Below, piece by piece: positions 42,334 through 46,988 of a stretch of DNA of 46,988 bases. Made by a program: the position numbers and the translations under genes. Source of the DNA: an uncultured Pseudomonadota bacterium (GTDB lineage: Bacteria; Myxococcota_A; UBA796; SXON01); NCBI GenBank assembly GCA_903875225.1, contig CAIQVJ010000121.1, positions 1 through 46,988 on the forward strand, written 5' to 3'. The notes beneath the pieces are model-generated. The model was given only the letters and a program-made list of their open reading frames with translations. It was not told the origin of the DNA and searched no databases. Every line of letters starts with the position of its first letter. Positions within the stretch are counted from its first letter, which is position 1.

Positions 42334-43899
42334 ATGTCTCCGGCGATGCGGCAGCGATTGCGCTTTTTGGTGGATGTACTGCTGATCGTGCTGGCGCTCC
42401 GGCAGATCCTGAGCCTCTGCTACGTGTGGTGGCAGCGAGTGGGCTACCCCTACGACATCGAGTGGATGGAGGGCGCGACGCTGATCTCGGCGTTGCGTGT
42501 GACGCAGGGCCTGCCGCTGTACGGGATGCCGGACCCCACCTACATCCCGTTCATCTACCCGCCGCTCTACGCCTGGGTCGTGGCCGCGCTCTCCTCGGTC
42601 TTCCCGTTCGGGTACACCCTGGCGCGCTCGGTCTCGATCGCGGGGACGCTCGCGGCTGCCGGGGCGCTCGTCTTTGGCGCGCGCGACGCCGGCGCAAGGT
42701 GGTCGACTGCGCTGGCATGTGCCGCCATCTTCCTCGGGACCTGGGAGGAGACGGGCACGTTCTTCGACCTCGTGCGCATCGACGGGCTCTCGATCGCCCT
42801 GATTGGCTGGGCGCTGGTGCTGGCTGTCGGCCGCACACCCCGACGCATCGTCGCGGGAGGCCTCGTGCTGGCGGTGGCGTTTGCCTGCAAACACCACGCC
42901 GCGATCTTCGGCTTCCCCATCGCCGCAGCGCTGCTCTACCGGGACGGCCGGGCCTCCGCCCTGCGGTTCACCCTCGCCGCGCTCGTGCCGTCGCTCGCAT
43001 TCCTCGTCGCCATGCAGATCGGCACCGGGGGACGCTTTCTGCTCTGGCTGGTGGAAGTGCCGAGCCACCACGGCATCGTCGGGAGCCGGTTCTGGCCCTC
43101 GATCGCGGTGAGCTCCTGGTCACCGTTCCGGTACAAGCTCGACGGCGCGGGCATGGAGGTGCTCCAGGCGACGCCGATCGTGTGGTTCGCCGCGATCGTC
43201 ACGCTCGCCGGCGCGCTGCGAGACCGCGCGTCGTTGAAGCGCAGCCCGCGGTTCCTCTACTGGCTCCTCGTGAGCGCCACCGGGCTCTTCGTCGTCTCGC
43301 TGATGCGCGGCCACGTGGGCGGGTTCACCAACGTGCTGATCCCGATGATGTGGATCCAGGCGTTGTGGCCCGCGCTGATCACCCGGCGCGCTGGCGAAGG
43401 CGCAGTCGGGATGGCCGTTTCCGTACTGCTCGCCGGGCAGATCGTGCTGGGGCAGGCAGACTACTCCCGGGAGATCCCCACCGCGGAGAACGCGCGACAG
43501 TCCGCCGCCTTGATCGCGGAGATCCGGGACCTTCCCGGCCCCGTGCTGCTCCCGGACGCCCCCTACTACGCGGTGCTGGCGGGCCATGAGCCCTGCTTCG
43601 CGCTGATCGCGCTGTGGGACATCAGCGACGCGGCTGCGCCACGCGGAGCGGGCGTAGGCGTGATTCGGAAGGCGCTTCACGACCAGTACTGGAAGTCCGG
43701 GGTCTTCACCCAGGGAAAGCCCGGGTCGGGCATCGAGCGCACCTACCAGCGCTCCCGATCGCTCAAGCACAAGGGCGCGCCCACGTTCACCGGCTGGCGG
43801 GCGCGGCTGACCGAGGTGTGGTCGCCGAAGCCACGCGCGGCGGCGGACGCCGCCCCGGAGCAGGCCCTGGACAGGGCATCGAGCGAATCCGAGGAGTAG
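42334..43899 (+). CDS. GT39-like polytopic membrane glycosyltransferase
   Basis: The 521-residue protein has roughly ten to twelve membrane segments. After the first helix the luminal loop has YDIEWMEGATLI, followed by PFIYPPLYAWVVAAL, features of the GT39/ArnT/PMT-like superfamily, which uses a lipid-linked sugar and a catalytic acidic residue in the first loop. The C-terminal 120 residues form a soluble region (LLPDAPYYAVLAGHEPCFAL and on). Transfer of a sugar to protein or lipid at the periplasmic face is inferred. It lies 12 bases after the PilB/GspE gene, so glycosylation of a secreted or pilus component is a reasonable idea. Confidence 0.7.
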   Translation: MSPAMRQRLRFLVDVLLIVLALRQILSLCYVWWQRVGYPYDIEWMEGATLISALRVTQGLPLYGMPDPTYIPFIYPPLYAWVVAALSSVFPFGYTLARSVSIAGTLAAAGALVFGARDAGARWSTALACAAIFLGTWEETGTFFDLVRIDGLSIALIGWALVLAVGRTPRRIVAGGLVLAVAFACKHHAAIFGFPIAAALLYRDGRASALRFTLAALVPSLAFLVAMQIGTGGRFLLWLVEVPSHHGIVGSRFWPSIAVSSWSPFRYKLDGAGMEVLQATPIVWFAAIVTLAGALRDRASLKRSPRFLYWLLVSATGLFVVSLMRGHVGGFTNVLIPMMWIQALWPALITRRAGEGAVGMAVSVLLAGQIVLGQADYSREIPTAENARQSAALIAEIRDLPGPVLLPDAPYYAVLAGHEPCFALIALWDISDAAAPRGAGVGVIRKALHDQYWKSGVFTQGKPGSGIERTYQRSRSLKHKGAPTFTGWRARLTEVWSPKPRAAADAAPEQALDRASSESEE

Positions 43900-43917
43900 G
43901 GCCGGGAAGCCGGCCCT
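43898..43917. terminator. Bidirectional terminator-like hairpin
   Basis: AGGGCCGG (43898-43905) and CCGGCCCT (43910-43917) pair perfectly with a four-base loop. The stem overlaps the GT39-like stop codon and lies between convergent genes, six bases before the SCO1 stop. No long T tract. Confidence 0.55.
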
Positions 43918-43923
43918 CGCCGC

Positions 43924-44508
43924 CTACTCCGCCTTCAGCCTCGCCAGGATCTCCGCGACCTCCGGGCTCCCGGCCTCCGGAAAGCCCCGCAGCCGCCCCT
44001 TCTTGTCCACGACGACGAACCGGTCCCCGTGGATGATCTCCTGGGGCTCACCCGGTTTCACGTTCGTCTCCTGCATCGCCTGCTTGAACCCGTCCACCAC
44101 GACCTTCCGGATGTCCTCCACCGGACCGGTCAGGAAATACCACCCGGGCTGTGCGTGAAAGCGCTCGGCGTAGGCCGCCAACCGGGGAGGCGTGTCGGTT
44201 CCGGGGTCGACCGAGAACGAGACGTACAGGGCCCATGGAAACTGCACCTGCAAGGCAGCCATCTTCGCGGCAAGCAGCGGACACACGTCGGGGCAGCTGG
44301 TGAAGAAGAAGTCGGCGACCCACACCCTGCCCGCAAAGTCGGCCTGCGTCCTCGGGGTCCCGGTCTGGTCGACGAGGCTGAACGTGGGTGCCGGTCCAAA
44401 ATCATCGTCCGATGGCTGATCCGCGGCGTCACCCCCCCGGGGATCCGCTGCCGGACCCCCTCCGCACCCGCCCGACAACAAGAGACAAGCAAGCATCACG
44501 CGCGTCAT
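43924..44508 (-). CDS. SCO1/SenC-family lipoprotein
   Basis: The 194-residue protein has a lipoprotein signal (LLSGGC, Cys15) and a thioredoxin-like SCO domain: FTSCPDVCP with Cys72 and Cys76, and His160 in EIIHGDRFVVVD, the three copper ligands. SCO proteins deliver copper to, or reduce, the CuA site of cytochrome c oxidase. The motif is SCPDVCP where HCPDxCP is common. The ATG overlaps the TPR gene stop (ATGA). No cytochrome oxidase gene is in the window. Confidence 0.92.
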   Translation of the reverse strand: MTRVMLACLLLSGGCGGGPAADPRGGDAADQPSDDDFGPAPTFSLVDQTGTPRTQADFAGRVWVADFFFTSCPDVCPLLAAKMAALQVQFPWALYVSFSVDPGTDTPPRLAAYAERFHAQPGWYFLTGPVEDIRKVVVDGFKQAMQETNVKPGEPQEIIHGDRFVVVDKKGRLRGFPEAGSPEVAEILARLKAE

Positions 44509-45701
44509 TTGAGGCTCTCCAGAGCGTTCGCGGCGGCCTGGTTGCCGAGTCCGGCACCCGAAGCGAACGCAGTCCGCGCCCCCTCGAGGTCACCGGAGCG
44601 CTCCCGGGCGATGCCCAGCCGGTACCAGGTCTGGCCCTTGTACTCCGCAGGCGGGCTCGGGTACGCGAGGTAGGCGGTCCAGGCGGCCATCGCCTCGGGC
44701 AGGCGCCCGAGGCGGCTCAAGACGATGCCGCGAAAGTAGTAGACACGCTCGTTCTGCACGTTCTGGGCGATCACGCGGTCGTAGACTGCGAGCGCGTCGT
44801 CGTACCGGCGCATCGAGGTGAGGATCCGCCCCCGCGTCAGGTTGTTCACCACGCAGTCCGGGTAGCGCGTGACGTTCACGTCCACCTCCTGCAGCGCCCG
44901 TGGGAGATCGTGCTCTTCGATGTAGGCGTAGGCGAGCACCAGTGAAGCACCGGGCCCGAGCAGCACGCCACCGGACTCTGCCTGCATCAGGTGCCGGATG
45001 CCCTCCACGCGGCGATCGGGGAAGTTCGGCAGGATGTCGGAGGAGGCCGTCACGACCGTGCGCCAGTATTCGTACATGCCGTCACCGATGCGCAGGTCCG
45101 GAAAGTCCGGGGCCTCCTCCTCGGTCTGGGTGAGCGCCCGCATCGCGACCAGCGCGTTGCCCAGCGCCGTGAGGTAGTCGCCCTTGCGCAGGCTGTGCAC
45201 AGCGTCGAGTCCGCCCACCCCGGCGAGCACGAAGTGCTCGAGCGGCTCGGCGCCGGCCTCATCGAGCCCGCGCTCCAGCTGGGCGCGGGTTGCAGCAGAC
45301 GCCGCGCGGAACTGGGCATCGTACTTCCAGTCGAAGTTCTCGAACATCAGCGCCTGGTACATGATCGCCGTGCCGAGCGGGCCCACCCCCGTCGTCGGGT
45401 AGCCAACAGAGATGGCGTCGAACACGACCTTCGCATCCCGGTAGCGTCGGGCGAACACGAGCTGGCACGCCTGCTGGGTGCGCACCAGGAGGTCGACGGG
45501 GATCCGCAGCATCGCCGCCGCTTGTTCGTTGCCGGGCCTGGGCGGGAGCGGCCCGGGGTCCACGGCACCGACCGGCTTGAGGGGCCCGCCGCTCATCACG
45601 TTCGCGTCGACGTCTTCGTCGCGCTGCTCGTCCGACAGGACCGAGCTTGCCCCCGCCGGGGAGCCCGCCAGACCGAGGAGCACCCACACCGCGAGGATCA
45701 C
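44505..45701 (-). CDS. Secreted TPR protein
   Basis: The 398-residue protein starts at GTG (45701), in a GTGA overlap with gshB. A signal peptide (MILAVWVLLGLAGSPAGA) is followed by an acidic/Pro section and helical repeats. The C-terminal third has recognisable TPR units (AYIEEHDLPRALQEVDVN, RYDDALAVYDRVIAQN, GRLPEAMAAWTAYLAY, GDLEGARTAFASGAGLGN). TPRs are protein-binding scaffolds; a periplasmic adaptor is likely. It is sandwiched between gshB and SCO1 with four-base overlaps on both sides. The much longer frame to 46157 lies inside gshB and is not used. Confidence 0.8.
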   Translation of the reverse strand: MILAVWVLLGLAGSPAGASSVLSDEQRDEDVDANVMSGGPLKPVGAVDPGPLPPRPGNEQAAAMLRIPVDLLVRTQQACQLVFARRYRDAKVVFDAISVGYPTTGVGPLGTAIMYQALMFENFDWKYDAQFRAASAATRAQLERGLDEAGAEPLEHFVLAGVGGLDAVHSLRKGDYLTALGNALVAMRALTQTEEEAPDFPDLRIGDGMYEYWRTVVTASSDILPNFPDRRVEGIRHLMQAESGGVLLGPGASLVLAYAYIEEHDLPRALQEVDVNVTRYPDCVVNNLTRGRILTSMRRYDDALAVYDRVIAQNVQNERVYYFRGIVLSRLGRLPEAMAAWTAYLAYPSPPAEYKGQTWYRLGIARERSGDLEGARTAFASGAGLGNQAAANALESLK

Positions 45702-46669
45702 GCGGGCCAACCCTCGATCGCGTCCCACACATCGCGCTCCACGTCCAGACCGTACAGCCGGTTGATCTCCTGGATCCCGGTGGGACTGGTCACGTTGATC
45801 TCCGTCAGGAAGCCGCCGATCACGTCGATGCCGACAAAGAGCTGCCCCTCGCGCTTCAGCGTGGGCGCCAGCGCATGGCAGATCTCGCGGTCCCGGTCGG
45901 TGAGCTCGCACGGGTGCACGGTCGCGCCCACGTGCATGTTCCCTCGATGATCCTTCGGCCCCGGCACGCGGAGCATCGCGCCCACCGGCTCCCCGTTCAC
46001 GAGCAGGATCCGCTTGTCGCCCTCGCTGATCGCGGGGAGGTGTTGCTGGGCGAGGATGTAGTGGCGCCCCTCGCCCGTGAGAAGCTCGATCATCGATCGC
46101 AGGTTCGGGTCGCCCTTCTCCGTGACGAGCACGCCGCGCCCGCCATTGCCGTCCCACGGCTTGAGCACGACCCTGGCGGGCAGCGACTCGGCGAAGTCCA
46201 CGATCCGCTTGATCTCGTGCGAGAGGAGGGTCGGGGGCGTGAGACCCAGGAACTGCATGGCAAAGAGCTTCTCGTTCCGCGAGCGCAGGCCCGCCGGGCG
46301 GTTGTACACCCGCGTCCGCGGTCGCTCCCCGCGATCGAGCGCCGTCGCCATCTCGAGCAGGTACGTCGTGAAGATGTACGCCATGTCGAACGGCGGGTCC
46401 TTGCGCATCCAGACGATGTCAAAGTCCGTCAATGCGCACTCTTCCCAGGGGCCCTTCTCCCACACGTGCTCGTGGCCGGCGTCCGGCGGAAAGGCGCGGA
46501 CGGGCTGGCAGCGCGCCCAGGGGACCGCCCCCTCCCGGGCGTAGAGATCGCCGGGGGTGCACCACGCAGCCGGCCAGCCGCGCCGCGTGCCTTCACGCAT
46601 GAGCATGTACGTGGAGTCTCCCGCGAGGTTCAGGCTCGCGAGCGGGTCCATGACGTAGAGTGTGTTCAT
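45698..46669 (-). CDS. gshB: Glutathione synthetase
   Basis: The 323-residue ATP-grasp enzyme joins gamma-glutamylcysteine and glycine. Visible are VYNRPAGLRSRNEKLFAM (120-138 region), the ATP-binding Lys170 and Gly-rich loop in VVLKPWDGNGGRGVLV, RILLVNGEPVGAMLRVP and VGIDVIGGFLTEINVTSPTG near the end. The length is normal (about 315). The ATG at 46669 gives the typical beginning NTLYVMDPLASLN; the longer frame runs into the upstream tandem repeat. No strong RBS is visible. The gene heads a three-gene unit with the TPR and SCO1 genes. No gshA is in the window. Confidence 0.92.
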   Translation of the reverse strand: MNTLYVMDPLASLNLAGDSTYMLMREGTRRGWPAAWCTPGDLYAREGAVPWARCQPVRAFPPDAGHEHVWEKGPWEECALTDFDIVWMRKDPPFDMAYIFTTYLLEMATALDRGERPRTRVYNRPAGLRSRNEKLFAMQFLGLTPPTLLSHEIKRIVDFAESLPARVVLKPWDGNGGRGVLVTEKGDPNLRSMIELLTGEGRHYILAQQHLPAISEGDKRILLVNGEPVGAMLRVPGPKDHRGNMHVGATVHPCELTDRDREICHALAPTLKREGQLFVGIDVIGGFLTEINVTSPTGIQEINRLYGLDVERDVWDAIEGWPA

Positions 46670-46701
46670 CTGGAAGCTATATCCACGCCCCGGGCGCGCG
46701 T

Positions 46702-46988
46702 AGGCGCGCCTCGCACCGCGGGGCGGGGCGCGGAGCGAGCGGCGTCCCGCGAGTCGACGAGCGGGAACAGCCGCGACCGCCGCTCTCCAGGCAAAGTTCA
46801 TTGGGCCCCCGGGCGCGCCTCGCACCGCGGGCGGGGCGCGGAGCGAGCGGCGTCCCGCGAGTCCACGAGCGGGAACAGCCGCGACCGCCGCTCCACAGGC
46901 AAAGTTCATTGGGCCCCCGGGCGCGCCTCGCACCGCGGGCCGGGCGCGGAGCGAGCGGCGTCCCGCGAGTCCACGAGCGGGAACAGCC
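46702..46988. repeat. 108-bp tandem repeat, nearly three copies, running off the window
   Basis: Copies share GCGGAGCGAGCGGCG starting at 46730, 46838 and 46946, exactly 108 bp apart. GGGCGCGCCT starts at 46811 and 46919, with an equivalent at about 46702. Each unit has nested inverted repeats: outer GAGCGGCG/CGCCGCTC and inner CCCGC/GCGGG around a 10-base loop (first copy 46746-46750 with 46761-46765). The array lies upstream of gshB. The third copy is cut by the window end. Confidence 0.9.

Noticed and set aside
45702..46157. Upstream extension of the TPR gene
   Set aside because: It lies within gshB in another frame; the GTG at 45701 gives a signal peptide and a GTGA overlap.

Overview
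The window is very GC-rich DNA, densely packed with protein genes, and reads as a chromosome segment of a Gram-negative bacterium with a complex lifestyle. Myxococcota or a related deltaproteobacterial lineage is the best guess. The evidence is two large Ser/Thr kinases with accessory domains, MJ0042 zinc-ribbon/TPR membrane proteins in tandem, many lipoproteins with Asp/Ser/Thr/Gly-rich linkers, a giant MopE-type repeat protein, CotH, an SGNH hydrolase and two rhomboid proteases. I see no rRNA, tRNA, insertion sequence, phage gene or CRISPR array. GTG and TTG starts and 4-base stop/start overlaps (ATGA, GTGA) are common.

Layout. 1-136: degenerate 7-bp repeat. 137-1644 (-): SGNH hydrolase and secreted HMA protein, overlapping. 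1825-7150 (+): kinase with a sulfatase-modifying-factor-like domain, alanine dehydrogenase-like protein, gamma carbonic anhydrase, RsmB-type methyltransferase. 7197-11806 (-): START-like secreted protein, class I FBP aldolase, PEBP protein and TRAP permeases DctQ/DctM, apparently one operon behind a recognisable promoter. 11931-15379 (+): agmatinase-family enzyme, GspC-like PDZ protein, CotH lipoprotein. 15486-24196 (-): ribosomal protein L33, rhomboid, glycosyltransferase, small secreted protein and an 1886-residue lipoprotein with nine 68-residue repeats and a beta-helix. 24281-24383: structured repeat element. 24397-25089 (+): transaldolase. 25157-26791 (-): CapA-like lipoprotein. 26960-31200 (+): kinase/ATPase/TPR regulator overlapping a second rhomboid. 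31210-40064 (-): GlmU, PcrA helicase, two zinc-ribbon/TPR membrane proteins and an amidohydrolase with a Cys-rich tail. 40139-43899 (+): lipoprotein, PilB/GspE ATPase, GT39-like membrane protein. 43924-46669 (-): glutathione synthetase, TPR protein and SCO1. 46702-46988: 108-bp tandem repeat running off the window.

Housekeeping functions (GlmU, PcrA, RsmB, L33, transaldolase, aldolase, GshB, gamma-CA) are mixed with envelope, surface and signalling functions. The observation I rate highest is that the 108-bp tandem repeat at the right edge and a single element in front of the transaldolase gene, 22 kb away, are copies of the same sequence. They align without gaps over 57 positions, and two predicted stem pairs differ by compensatory changes, which points to a family of structured elements.
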